DNA of 64,000 nt. Source: VFZP01 sp043755595. GTDB taxonomy: Bacteria > Acidobacteriota > Terriglobia > Bryobacterales > Bryobacteraceae. The position numbers and the translations under genes were made by a program. Positions 52,509 to 60,398 of this stretch are shown here, in pieces. Each line of letters starts with the position of its first letter. Positions within the stretch are counted from its first letter, which is position 1. The stretch is from contig JAYUSQ010000016.1 of NCBI GenBank assembly GCA_043755595.1, positions 1-64,000 on the forward strand, given 5' to 3'. The notes beneath the pieces were generated by a model that made no database searches, had not been told where the DNA came from, and was given only the letters and a program-made list of their open reading frames with translations.

Positions 52509-53535
52509 GGGTAGGTCGAGTTATCATCCGGCCGCCGCGGTGGCCCTATTGTCCACGGGATTGACGATTGCCCCGCTTCTGGCCCAAACAGCGGGCCCTT
52601 GCGAAGAAGGACTGGCTTTGTTCCTGCGCAAGGCCCATGCCGCGGCCCAGGGTGAACTCTGGAAATGCGTCCTTGCTGGCGCTCCTTCGCGCGAACCTGC
52701 CTGGCTGCTGGCCCAGACCTATCGCGAGTTGAAAAACTACGACGATGGGTTTACTCGCCTGGGTCGGCTCCCGAGCGGGCCTCCGCCCTCGGTGGATCTC
52801 CTTTACCTTGAGGGCTTCCTTAAGTTCCGCACGGGAAAGCATCGCGAGTCCATTGACGTGCTCGGCCGCGGATTCCGCATCGATCCTCAGGACTGGCGCA
52901 TTCACCACATCTTTGCCTTGAACTACGTTGTCCTCGGCATCGTTGAAGGCGCCCTTCACGAACTGCAGGTGGCCATTCTACTCAACCCGCGGAACGCCGA
53001 ACTCTACTACCAACTGGCGCGATTATTCTACTCACAAAGCCGCGTGACGGAATCGGTGGAAGCCTCGGAGAAGGCGATCGGGCTCGAGCCGGACTACTCC
53101 GATGTCTACACTAACCTCGGTCTCTGTCACGAGTCACTCGGCGAAGAAGCCAAGGCGCGCCTCAACTACGAAAAGGCCATCGAAATCAATCGCCGGCAGC
53201 AGCGCACGGATGAATGGCCCTTCCTTAACTATGCTTCGTTCCTGATCAAGCAGGAGGAGACCGAACGCAGCCTCGCTTTACTGGCCGAAGCGCTCGGGCA
53301 GAATCCACGCTGCGGCCGGGCCTACTACTTGCGCGGCAAGTTGTTCCGGAAGTTGGAACGTCTCCCGGAGGCGAAACGGGACCTCGAACGCTCGATCGCT
53401 CTCGATCCCCAAGATCCCAGTCCTTTTTACGAACTTGGAGTTCTGCTGCGAAGGTTGGGCGACGCCGCGGGATCCAAACGCATGTTCGAAAACTTCCAGG
53501 CGCTGTCGAAAAAGCCCGCTTCAGATCTGCGTTGA
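52495..53535 (+). CDS. TPR-repeat protein, copy 3 (secreted)
   Basis: I choose the ATG at 52495, downstream of the plus-strand -10 hexamer; an ATG at 52480 is in frame. The 346-residue product has an N-terminal hydrophobic stretch (AAVALLSTGLTIAPLLAQ) that fits a signal peptide and then TPR units (HHIFALNYVVLGIVEGALHE, LYYQLARLFYSQSRVTESVE, VYTNLGLCHESLGEEAKARLNY). It differs from copies 1 and 2 in sequence. It is divergent from the receptor/CRTAC1 operon across a shared promoter, so they are likely co-regulated. Confidence 0.85.
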   Translation: MKAVKGRSSYHPAAAVALLSTGLTIAPLLAQTAGPCEEGLALFLRKAHAAAQGELWKCVLAGAPSREPAWLLAQTYRELKNYDDGFTRLGRLPSGPPPSVDLLYLEGFLKFRTGKHRESIDVLGRGFRIDPQDWRIHHIFALNYVVLGIVEGALHELQVAILLNPRNAELYYQLARLFYSQSRVTESVEASEKAIGLEPDYSDVYTNLGLCHESLGEEAKARLNYEKAIEINRRQQRTDEWPFLNYASFLIKQEETERSLALLAEALGQNPRCGRAYYLRGKLFRKLERLPEAKRDLERSIALDPQDPSPFYELGVLLRRLGDAAGSKRMFENFQALSKKPASDLR

Positions 53536-53649
53536 TTTTGACTTGCGGTCTAGGAGCCGGCCTATTGAACCAAAAAAGCATCCGGGTGCATGCTGCACGT
53601 ATTCGCAAGAGGTGCTCGTGAATAAACGACTCCTTGCCCTTTCACAAAG

Positions 53650-53830
53650 AAATGCAACCGGCTAGGACCCGCCCCGCTCCGGTTCGCTCTCGTCCTCGTG
53701 CCCGCGATTGAGCCGGTCTTCGCGATCTTCTCGCTTTTCGTGCTCCTCGCGCGCCTTCCGTGCTTCGCGTTCTTCAACACCATCGCTCATAGCTTCCAGT
53801 AGAACGCCGGGTCCCAAAAAATGCAACCGG
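53650..53830. repeat. 12-bp direct repeats flanking a ~160-bp segment with inner inverted ends
   Basis: AAATGCAACCGG occurs at 53650-53661 and 53819-53830. Just inside them GGACCCG (53665-53671) and CGGGTCC (53808-53814) form a perfect 7-bp inverted pair. The segment between contains the candidate 42-codon frame. The layout resembles a small mobile element with target duplication, but it may be coincidence. The right repeat lies next to the guaB promoter. Confidence 0.35.
53662..53790 (-). CDS. Candidate 42-residue highly charged peptide
   Basis: A minus-strand ATG at 53790 is preceded by GGAAG (about 3 bases) and is followed by 42 codons ending at a TAG (53662). The product is mostly Glu, Arg, Lys and Asp (EEREARKAREEHEKREDRED within it), with no hydrophobic core, likely helical or disordered. 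The same frame is open far upstream, but there it is antisense to guaB. The gap 53536-53895 holds nothing else that I can support except the guaB promoter. Confidence 0.3.
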   Translation of the reverse strand: MSDGVEEREARKAREEHEKREDREDRLNRGHEDESEPERGGS

Positions 53831-53845
53831 GCGAGGCGGCTTCCG

Positions 53846-53874
53846 TTGGCGGCTTCGCGCCGGAGTGGTATCCT
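53846..53874 (+). promoter_or_regulatory. Putative sigma-70-type promoter of guaB
   Basis: TTGGCG (53846-53851), a 17-base spacer and TATCCT (53869-53874) match four of six consensus bases each. The predicted start, near 53881, leaves a leader of about 15 bases with no SD. Confidence 0.4.
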
Positions 53875-53895
53875 GGCATCTACCCCTCTTTCACC

Positions 53896-55365
53896 ATGAT
53901 CCCGGAGTCTATCCAAGAAGGCCTTACATTCGACGACGTGCTCCTTGTGCCGGCGCGTAGTTCCATCGTGCCCACCGAGACCGACTCGCGGACGATGTTC
54001 ACCCGTAAAGTCGCGCTCAATATCCCCATCACCAGTTCGGCGATGGACACGGTCACCGAATCGCACCTGGCAATCGCTCTGGCGCGCGAAGGCGGCATCG
54101 GCGTGGTTCACAAAAATCTGTCGATTGAGCGGCAAGTGGATGAAGTCGACAAGGTGAAGCGCTCGGAAAGCGGGATGATCGTCGACCCCGTCACGATCCA
54201 GCCCGATCAGCCCATCGCCGACGCGCTCGACCTGATGAGCCGCTTCCGGATTTCGGGCGTTCCGGTTACGACGAAGGACGGCAAGCTGGTGGGAATTCTC
54301 ACCAATCGCGATCTCCGGTTTGAAACACGCTTTGAAGATCCCGTTTCCACGCGCATGACGCGCGAAAACCTCATCACGGTGCCGGTGGGCACGACGCTTG
54401 AGTATGCGCAGGCGATGCTGCACAAACATCGCGTCGAAAAGCTGATGGTCGTGGACGACAATTATCAGTTGAAAGGGCTGATCACGGTCAAGGACATCCA
54501 AAAGAAGATCAAGTACCCGAACGCAGCCAAGGACGAGCAGGGCCGTTTGCGCGTAGCGGCGGCGATCGGAGCGACGGGCGATTATCTGGAGCGCGCGCAG
54601 GAACTGGTGCGGCGCAACGTGGACGTGATTGTGATCGACACGGCGCACGGGCACAGCGAACGCGTGATTCAGGCCGTGATGGCGATCAAGCGGGCATTGG
54701 ACGTGCAACTGGTGGCCGGCAACGTCGCCACTTATGAGGGCGCGCGCGATCTGATCGAACTGGGCGTGGACGGTATCAAAGTCGGCATCGGGCCTGGCTC
54801 CATCTGCACCACGCGTGTGGTGTCGGGGGCGGGCGTGCCGCAGATCACGGCGATCTCGGAAGCGTCGAGGGCCGCTCGTCCGGCGGGTGTACCGTTAATT
54901 TCCGATGGCGGCATAAAATACTCGGGCGACGTGACGAAGGCAATTGCGACTGGCGCGGATTCGGTGATGATCGGCAGTCTGTTTGCCGGCACCGAAGAGA
55001 GCCCGGGCGAGACGATTCTTTTCCAGGGCCGCACGTTCAAGAGTTATCGCGGCATGGGCTCACTGGGGGCGATGACGTCGGGTTCTTCCTCCTCCGCGGA
55101 TCGATACGGGCAGGAAGGCACGGCGGCGCGTAAGCTGGTGCCCGAAGGCATCGAAGGGCGCGTGCCATATAAAGGACCGCTCGCCGATCTGGTGTTCCAA
55201 CTCGTGGGCGGTTTGCGCGCGGGTATGGGTTATTGCGGATGCCAGACGATCCCGGAGTTACAGAAGCACGCCAAGTTCCTGCGCGTGAGCATGGCTGGTC
55301 TGAAAGAAAGCCACGTGCATGACGTCATCATCACCAAGGAAGCGCCGAACTATCGGGTGGAGTAG
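53896..55365 (+). CDS. guaB: Inosine-5'-monophosphate dehydrogenase
   Basis: The start is the ATG at 53896 (IPESIQEGLTFDDVLLVPA); an open frame continues upstream but lies over the promoter. The 489 residues match the family length. The catalytic TIM barrel is split by two CBS domains (about 95-215; DALDLMSRFRISGVPVTTK, EYAQAMLHKHRVEKLMVVD). The catalytic Cys is C304 in GPGSICTTR, and the flap region holds SADRYGQEG and the phosphate-binding GSLFAGTEESPGE. It oxidises IMP to XMP with NAD+, the committing step to GMP in the cytoplasm. It is convergent with, and overlaps by 16 bases, the YkgJ-type gene. Confidence 0.97.
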   Translation: MIPESIQEGLTFDDVLLVPARSSIVPTETDSRTMFTRKVALNIPITSSAMDTVTESHLAIALAREGGIGVVHKNLSIERQVDEVDKVKRSESGMIVDPVTIQPDQPIADALDLMSRFRISGVPVTTKDGKLVGILTNRDLRFETRFEDPVSTRMTRENLITVPVGTTLEYAQAMLHKHRVEKLMVVDDNYQLKGLITVKDIQKKIKYPNAAKDEQGRLRVAAAIGATGDYLERAQELVRRNVDVIVIDTAHGHSERVIQAVMAIKRALDVQLVAGNVATYEGARDLIELGVDGIKVGIGPGSICTTRVVSGAGVPQITAISEASRAARPAGVPLISDGGIKYSGDVTKAIATGADSVMIGSLFAGTEESPGETILFQGRTFKSYRGMGSLGAMTSGSSSSADRYGQEGTAARKLVPEGIEGRVPYKGPLADLVFQLVGGLRAGMGYCGCQTIPELQKHAKFLRVSMAGLKESHVHDVIITKEAPNYRVE

Positions 55366-55631
55366 GGTAATGGGATTGTTGGCTTGGTCAATTCCTCAAG
55401 CCTAACGAGATTGGAATTCGCTTCCTGGTTGGTTGTCCCGCACATCTCAACCGAAGGAGCGAGGCTGGAGCAGACGGCGGGCCGCTCAGGGCGGCCAAAC
55501 AGCAGGCATTCTCCGGTGGTGGACAGTTGGATGCAACGAGAGTAGGCAGGCTTGCCGTTTGGCATCCCCGGAATCGCCGACGAAATGCCTGGAACGATGC
55601 AGCAGGCTCCGCAGCCGATCCGGCATTGCAT
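55350..55631 (-). CDS. YkgJ-family cysteine-cluster protein
   Basis: This is a 93-residue protein. The pattern CRIGCGACCIVPGISSAIPG, then YSRCIQL, ECLLFGRPERPAVC and EMCG gives about eight conserved Cys of the YkgJ/YcgN metal-binding cysteine-cluster family. The role of these proteins is not established; iron or zinc binding is assumed. The last 16 bases overlap the end of guaB on the other strand. It lies downstream of the DksA-type gene on the same strand with a 91-base gap. Confidence 0.88.
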   Translation of the reverse strand: MQCRIGCGACCIVPGISSAIPGMPNGKPAYSRCIQLSTTGECLLFGRPERPAVCSSLAPSVEMCGTTNQEANSNLVRLEELTKPTIPLPYSTR

Positions 55632-55722
55632 AGGGGTGAGTCAATCTTACCCAAACGTACGATGCCGCCGGGCCGCCTGGAACGAACGGCACGACGGCAT
55701 CGTACAAGGCGAAACGCAAGAT

Positions 55723-56130
55723 TTAGGCGGCGTGCTGCAGGACGGACTCTTCGGGCTCACCTTCTGTGAAGCCGCGGTCGTCATCGTCAAACCCGCCGTT
55801 CAAATCGGCCAATTCCTGGCAACCGATGCACAACGCCGCCCAAGGAATGGCCAGCAGCCGCCTGGGGCTGATTTCCTCTTCGCAATGGCGGCAAGTGCCA
55901 AGCGTTCCCTCGCGGAGCCTTTGTAACGCAGCGTCCAGCTCACGCAGCATTCGCGAGTTCCGCGTGATATCGGCGACTGCGAGTTCGCGGTTCACCTTAT
56001 TTTGAATCTGGTCCAATTCCTCCGAGACTCGCTCAATGCGGATGTCATCGATCTGCCGAAGGGCCGCGATCAACTCTTCCCGCTTGGCGCGGAGGGTTTT
56101 TTCTACGGAAGCGGCCTGTGTCATATTCAT
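55723..56130 (-). CDS. TraR/DksA-type zinc-finger protein
   Basis: The start is taken at ATG 56130 (56124 is the next ATG); a longer frame upstream has no support. The ~135-residue protein has an N-terminal helical hairpin (about 8-75; KTLRAKREELIAALRQIDD, LRELDAALQRLREG). A four-Cys zinc finger follows (CRHC near 78-81 and CIGC near 99-102), the DksA/TraR motif. The C-terminus is acidic. DksA-like proteins bind the RNA polymerase secondary channel and modulate the stringent response. Which DksA subtype it is cannot be told here. Confidence 0.87.
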   Translation of the reverse strand: MNMTQAASVEKTLRAKREELIAALRQIDDIRIERVSEELDQIQNKVNRELAVADITRNSRMLRELDAALQRLREGTLGTCRHCEEEISPRRLLAIPWAALCIGCQELADLNGGFDDDDRGFTEGEPEESVLQHAA

Positions 56131-56403
56131 CTCGTCTACTAAGATGCAGTTGGGGCGCCAAATGTTCCATGCCAGACGCAAATTTCTGATGATTAAGGCA
56201 TACCATCTAGAGGGTATGTGCGATGCGGAGGCCGCCCGGCAATCGATTTTGTGACTATTCGGATAGACTTTCTGTGGTCTTGGATAGACACTGAGGCTCA
56301 GGCCCTAACCGATTCATAAGGTCTTCGTCCTACATCGCTGGCGCTTCGCGTGACGTCCTTTGGTCAGCCGTGCCACCCGTTCGGTCGTTGTCATCCTTAA
56401 GGG

Positions 56404-58002
56404 TCATAAGCCAGCGGTGGAAACGCCGGCTCGCCGCATCGCTTCCCGGATCAGTTGAGCGGCTTCCGGGTACTCTTTCTTGGCGTTCCCGAAGAACACG
56501 CCCTCTGCCACCATCAGCGGCGTCCAACCGAGCTTGGTTTTGACGTCGACGCGGGCGCCGCGCTCGATTAGATATTTCACGATGCCAGCTTGGCCCGAGG
56601 TAATGCCGCCGATCAAGGGCGTGCTACCGCTCCAGCGAGGGTCGCCCAGTACCTTGTCGGCCAGTTCCGGTAAGTTCAAAGGGTAGTAGAGCAGAGTGTA
56701 CTGCGCATCGCCCACCATCGGATGATTGCCGAAGTCCGCCTGGGCATTCACATCGTTGCCGAGGTCGATCGCCAATTTCACCGCCTCCAGTCTTTCCGAT
56801 TCGCTGCAGCCGGTGAAGGGCCCAGGGCTCTCGCCTTGCCAATATCCAAGACCGGCGGCTGCCATCAACGGCGTAATGCCTTGCGAAGTGGGCAGCTTGG
56901 GATCGGCTCCGCCAGCCACCAGCACGCGCATCATCGGCGCATCCCCGGCTTGCGCGGCGACGTAGAATGGGGTGGCTCCGACGTAGCTGAGAAAGTGCCG
57001 GCCCAGCGCAATACTGGGCGGGTTCTTGACAGTGCCGCCTTCTTTGTCGAACTTTTTCTCCTGCCACTGAATCCGCGCATTCGGGTTGGCGCCCTTCGCC
57101 AGCAGAGCTTTGGCGAGTTCCAGGTGCGTAGTTTTACCCTGCGGCTTGGGAGGCGTGTAGGACTTACGCGCGACCCCGGCTCCGCCGTCCGAACCCGGCT
57201 TGTGCATCCAGGCCAGCGAGTGGAGGGCTGAGCCGCGCGGATCGGGCGTATTCGGGTTGGCCCCACGATCAAGCAGCATCATGGCAAGGTCGAAATATGC
57301 GTTCACGACGGCGATGTTCAAGGCGCTGCTGCCGTCGGGAGCCGCGTCGTTGACGTTGGCGCCGTGGGCCAGTAGTTCGATCGCGGCTGCGGCTTGGTTG
57401 TTACGGATAGCAAACAGGAAAGGCGTGAACCCGGTCGAAGACTTCGCTTTCACGCCGGCTCCGAACTCGGTCAACATGGCAATCGTGGAGGTGTTGCCTT
57501 CGGCAGCGGCCCACATCAACGCCGTTTGACCACGCACCGGTTCGCGCGCGTTGACCTTGGCCCCGTTGGCAAGCAGCAGCTTGACCGCATCCACTTTACC
57601 GGCGAGCGAGGCGATCATCAGCGCGGTCTGCCCTTGTTCGGAGGTGCTGTTGGGATCGGCGCCGGCTTTCAGGAGGCGTTCAACCATAGCCGCACTTCCA
57701 TTCGTGCAGGCCAGGGAAAGCGGCGTGATGTTGTATCGTGTAGCGGCCGTGCTCCTGGCCCCTGCCGTTAGCAGCAGGTTGGCAATGTCGAGGTTGTCCG
57801 CTTCGGCGGCGGCATGGAGCGGCGTGGATCCGTCGGCTGAGGTCGCGTTGGGATCGGCCCGCTGCGCGAGCAGCAGGCGCACTGTCTTGACGTCGCCTCT
57901 CCTTGCCGCTTCTAGCAAGGAGGAGGGCGCGCTGAAGATGGAATCTGGCGCGACGAGGAAAAGTGCGAGTGCAAGAGAGGCGCGAAATCCGATGATGCTC
58001 AT
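56404..58002 (-). CDS. Ankyrin-repeat protein, secreted
   Basis: The start is set at ATG 58002 (MSIIGFRASLALALFLVAP), which begins a signal peptide; an ATG five codons upstream is less likely. The ~532-residue protein contains about ten ankyrin repeats of 33 residues, with 'GxTPLHxAA...N..IAxLLLxxGA' features (ADGSTPLHAAAEADN, GQTALMIASLAGKVDAVKLL, GWTPLMVAEG). Ankyrins bind partner proteins. It is divergent from the DUF1592 cytochrome-like gene with a 68-bp spacer, a context I recall from other Acidobacteria and Planctomycetes. The 56131-56403 stretch behind it holds no supported gene. Confidence 0.88.
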   Translation of the reverse strand: MSIIGFRASLALALFLVAPDSIFSAPSSLLEAARRGDVKTVRLLLAQRADPNATSADGSTPLHAAAEADNLDIANLLLTAGARSTAATRYNITPLSLACTNGSAAMVERLLKAGADPNSTSEQGQTALMIASLAGKVDAVKLLLANGAKVNAREPVRGQTALMWAAAEGNTSTIAMLTEFGAGVKAKSSTGFTPFLFAIRNNQAAAAIELLAHGANVNDAAPDGSSALNIAVVNAYFDLAMMLLDRGANPNTPDPRGSALHSLAWMHKPGSDGGAGVARKSYTPPKPQGKTTHLELAKALLAKGANPNARIQWQEKKFDKEGGTVKNPPSIALGRHFLSYVGATPFYVAAQAGDAPMMRVLVAGGADPKLPTSQGITPLMAAAGLGYWQGESPGPFTGCSESERLEAVKLAIDLGNDVNAQADFGNHPMVGDAQYTLLYYPLNLPELADKVLGDPRWSGSTPLIGGITSGQAGIVKYLIERGARVDVKTKLGWTPLMVAEGVFFGNAKKEYPEAAQLIREAMRRAGVSTAGL

Positions 58003-58016
58003 GGTATGGCCAACCA

Positions 58017-58053
58017 CAGTATATTACAGCGAATCCAAGCGAGTATGTATAAT
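58017..58053. promoter_or_regulatory. Divergent promoter region between ankyrin and DUF1592 genes
   Basis: The plus strand carries a consensus -10 TATAAT at 58048-58053, with a start about 11 bases before the DUF1592 ATG (58071). The minus strand carries TATACT (58022-58017), with a start about 8 bases before the ankyrin ATG (58002). No strong -35 was found for either. Confidence 0.5.
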
Positions 58054-58070
58054 GACCGTAGCCTCTCGCC

Positions 58071-60398
58071 ATGTTTCGACCCAGCTCAATTGCGGCGCTT
58101 ATATTGCTGGCGGCCCCCGCCCACCCGCAAGCCGGTGCGGTGCTGAGCAGGTATTGCGCGACTTGCCATAGCGAGAAAGCCAAGACTGCGGGATTCACGA
58201 TCGACGCGGCCAGCTCGGTGCATCCTGGCGAAAAGGCCGAGTACTGGGAAAAGGTGATCCGCAAGCTTCGCTCGAATGCCATGCCGCCAGCGGGCGCCCC
58301 CCGCCCTGACGCGCGTACCATGAACGCGACGATCGAGGCGCTTGAAACCGAACTCGATCGCGCTGCCGCCGTCAAGGCGAACCCCGGCAAGCTGCCCTTG
58401 TTGCATCGGTTGAGCCGAACCGAGTATCAACATACGGTGCGCGATTTGCTGGCCGTCGACGCGCTGCCGAAAGAACTGGATTATTCGATGTTGTTGCCCG
58501 CCGACAACGCTAGCAGCGGCTTCGATAATCTTGCGGACCTGCTGTTTGTTTCGCCCAGCGATCTGGAACGATACGTCGATGCCGCACAGAAAATCAGCGC
58601 ACTGGCGATTGGCGATCCCACCACCCCCGTGATGGTGAACATTCATAAGATCTCCGATGAACAGTGGCAGGACTCGCGCGATCCAGACCTTCCGTTTGGC
58701 ACGCGCGGCGGGCTCGCCGTGAAGAGCCATTTTCCGCTGGACGGTGAATACACCGTCAAGGTCGAATTCGCCGGCGTCTCGGTTCAGCGGGAAGAACTAG
58801 AGATCGGCGTCGACGGCGAGCGCCTTCACTTAGCCCAGCTTGGCGCAAATACGTTGGTGGGCGGCGCGCGAGTCCGCGGATATCGGCCGCAGATGAAAAC
58901 CCAGGAATTCCGCATTGCGGCCAAGGCCGGCCCGCGGGTGGTGGGGGTGGCGTTCATCGAACAAAACCAGACTCGCGACGAAGAAACTCTGCGGCCCCAA
59001 CTGCGCGGAAGAGGTACGCGGCTGGCCATCGCGAGCGTGACCATTAGCGGCCCTTTTCAAGCCAAAGGTCCCGGCGATACGCCGTCGCGCCAGCGCATCT
59101 TCGTTTGCCGTCCTGCATCCTCCGCCGAGGAGCTGCCGTGCGCCAGACGGATTCTTTCCACGCTGATGCAGCGGGCCTACCGCAGACCTGTCACACCGGA
59201 CGATCTTGCGCGGCTGGAGCCTTTCTATCAGACCGGGCGCGCCGAAGGCGGTTTTGAGCGAGGCATCCAAAGCGCGCTTGAACGCCTGCTGGTGAGCCCA
59301 CAGTTCCTCTTCCGCATCGAACGTGAAGCGGAAGGGATGGCTCCGGGAGCCGCCTACCGTATCGGCGATGTCGAGTTGGCTTCGCGTTTGTCGTATTTCC
59401 TGTGGAGCAGTATGCCGGACGACGAGTTACTCAATCTGGCCGTCCGCAATCAACTCAGCGACCCTGCCGTATTGACCAGGCAAACCCAACGGATGTTAGC
59501 CGATCCCCGTTCGCGTGCGCTAGTTACTAACTTCGCCGAACAGTGGTTGTTCCTGCGCGATCTGGAGTCGAAGAAACCGGACGATCTGGTGTTCCAGGAT
59601 TTCGATGAAACCCTGCGCCACGGCTTTCGCCAGGAGACGGAACTTTTTGTCGATAGCGTGCTGCGCGATAACCGAAGCGTGCTGGATTTATTGACGGCAA
59701 ACTATACGTTCCTCAATGAGCGGATAGCTAAACATTATGGGATTCCGAACGTGCAAGGCTCCCACTTCCGGCGCGTGGCGTTGCCAGCCGATAGCCCACG
59801 CGGCGGCTTGTTGGGGCAGGGCAGCCTGCTGACGATTACCTCTTACTCCACGCGCACTTCACCGGTGGTGCGTGGCAAATGGGTGCTCGAAAACCTGCTG
59901 TCAGCTCCGCCTCCGCCTCCGCCCGCCAACATCCCCGCGCTGAAGACGGAGAGCGGAGAATCCGGGAAAGCGCTGTCCATGCGTGAGGCGCTCACGCGGC
60001 ATCGGGCCGACGCAGCGTGCGCCGGATGCCACGCCAGAATGGATCCGATCGGTTTTGCGATGGAAAATTTCGATGCGGTCGGCCGGTGGAGGGATCTTGA
60101 GGCCGGCAATCGCATCGATGCGTCGGGCGTTTTACCCGATGGCACTGCGATTGACGGCATGGCAGGATTAAAGAAGGCGCTGCTCCTGCATCCGGAAGAG
60201 TTTGTCACGACGGTGGCCGAAAAGCTCTTGACGTACGGGATTGGACGGAATGTGCAATTTTACGATCGGCCCACGGTGCGGGCCATCGTGCGTCAGGCGG
60301 GGGCGGACAACAACACCTTCGCCTCGCTGGTGTCGGGTGTGGTGCGCAGCAAGCCGTTTCAGATGAGGACGGCGCAAGGCGGCGGGAGGACAAAATGA
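58071..60398 (+). CDS. DUF1592/DUF1588-family protein with cytochrome c-like motifs
   Basis: This is a 775-residue protein with a signal peptide (SSIAALILLAAPAHPQ). It has an N-terminal haem motif, CATCH, in YCATCHSEKAKTAGF. The order of family domains appears to be DUF1587 (near 100-160, LHRLSRTEYQHTVRDLL), DUF1595 (near 355-415, RRILSTLMQRAYRRPVTPDD), DUF1592 (near 430-560, LASRLSYFLWSSMPDDELL), DUF1588 (near 580-685, LLTITSYSTRTSPVVRGKWV) and DUF1585 (ending region). A second CxxCH motif, CAGCHARMDPIGFA, lies near residue 649. It is translationally coupled with the DUF1552 gene. A secreted multidomain redox or degradative role is often suggested but unproven. Confidence 0.92.
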   Translation: MFRPSSIAALILLAAPAHPQAGAVLSRYCATCHSEKAKTAGFTIDAASSVHPGEKAEYWEKVIRKLRSNAMPPAGAPRPDARTMNATIEALETELDRAAAVKANPGKLPLLHRLSRTEYQHTVRDLLAVDALPKELDYSMLLPADNASSGFDNLADLLFVSPSDLERYVDAAQKISALAIGDPTTPVMVNIHKISDEQWQDSRDPDLPFGTRGGLAVKSHFPLDGEYTVKVEFAGVSVQREELEIGVDGERLHLAQLGANTLVGGARVRGYRPQMKTQEFRIAAKAGPRVVGVAFIEQNQTRDEETLRPQLRGRGTRLAIASVTISGPFQAKGPGDTPSRQRIFVCRPASSAEELPCARRILSTLMQRAYRRPVTPDDLARLEPFYQTGRAEGGFERGIQSALERLLVSPQFLFRIEREAEGMAPGAAYRIGDVELASRLSYFLWSSMPDDELLNLAVRNQLSDPAVLTRQTQRMLADPRSRALVTNFAEQWLFLRDLESKKPDDLVFQDFDETLRHGFRQETELFVDSVLRDNRSVLDLLTANYTFLNERIAKHYGIPNVQGSHFRRVALPADSPRGGLLGQGSLLTITSYSTRTSPVVRGKWVLENLLSAPPPPPPANIPALKTESGESGKALSMREALTRHRADAACAGCHARMDPIGFAMENFDAVGRWRDLEAGNRIDASGVLPDGTAIDGMAGLKKALLLHPEEFVTTVAEKLLTYGIGRNVQFYDRPTVRAIVRQAGADNNTFASLVSGVVRSKPFQMRTAQGGGRTK

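Noticed and set aside
53791..54708. Long minus-strand frame over guaB
   Set aside because: Antisense to a highly conserved enzyme gene. Only its last 42 codons, outside guaB, are kept as a low-confidence candidate.
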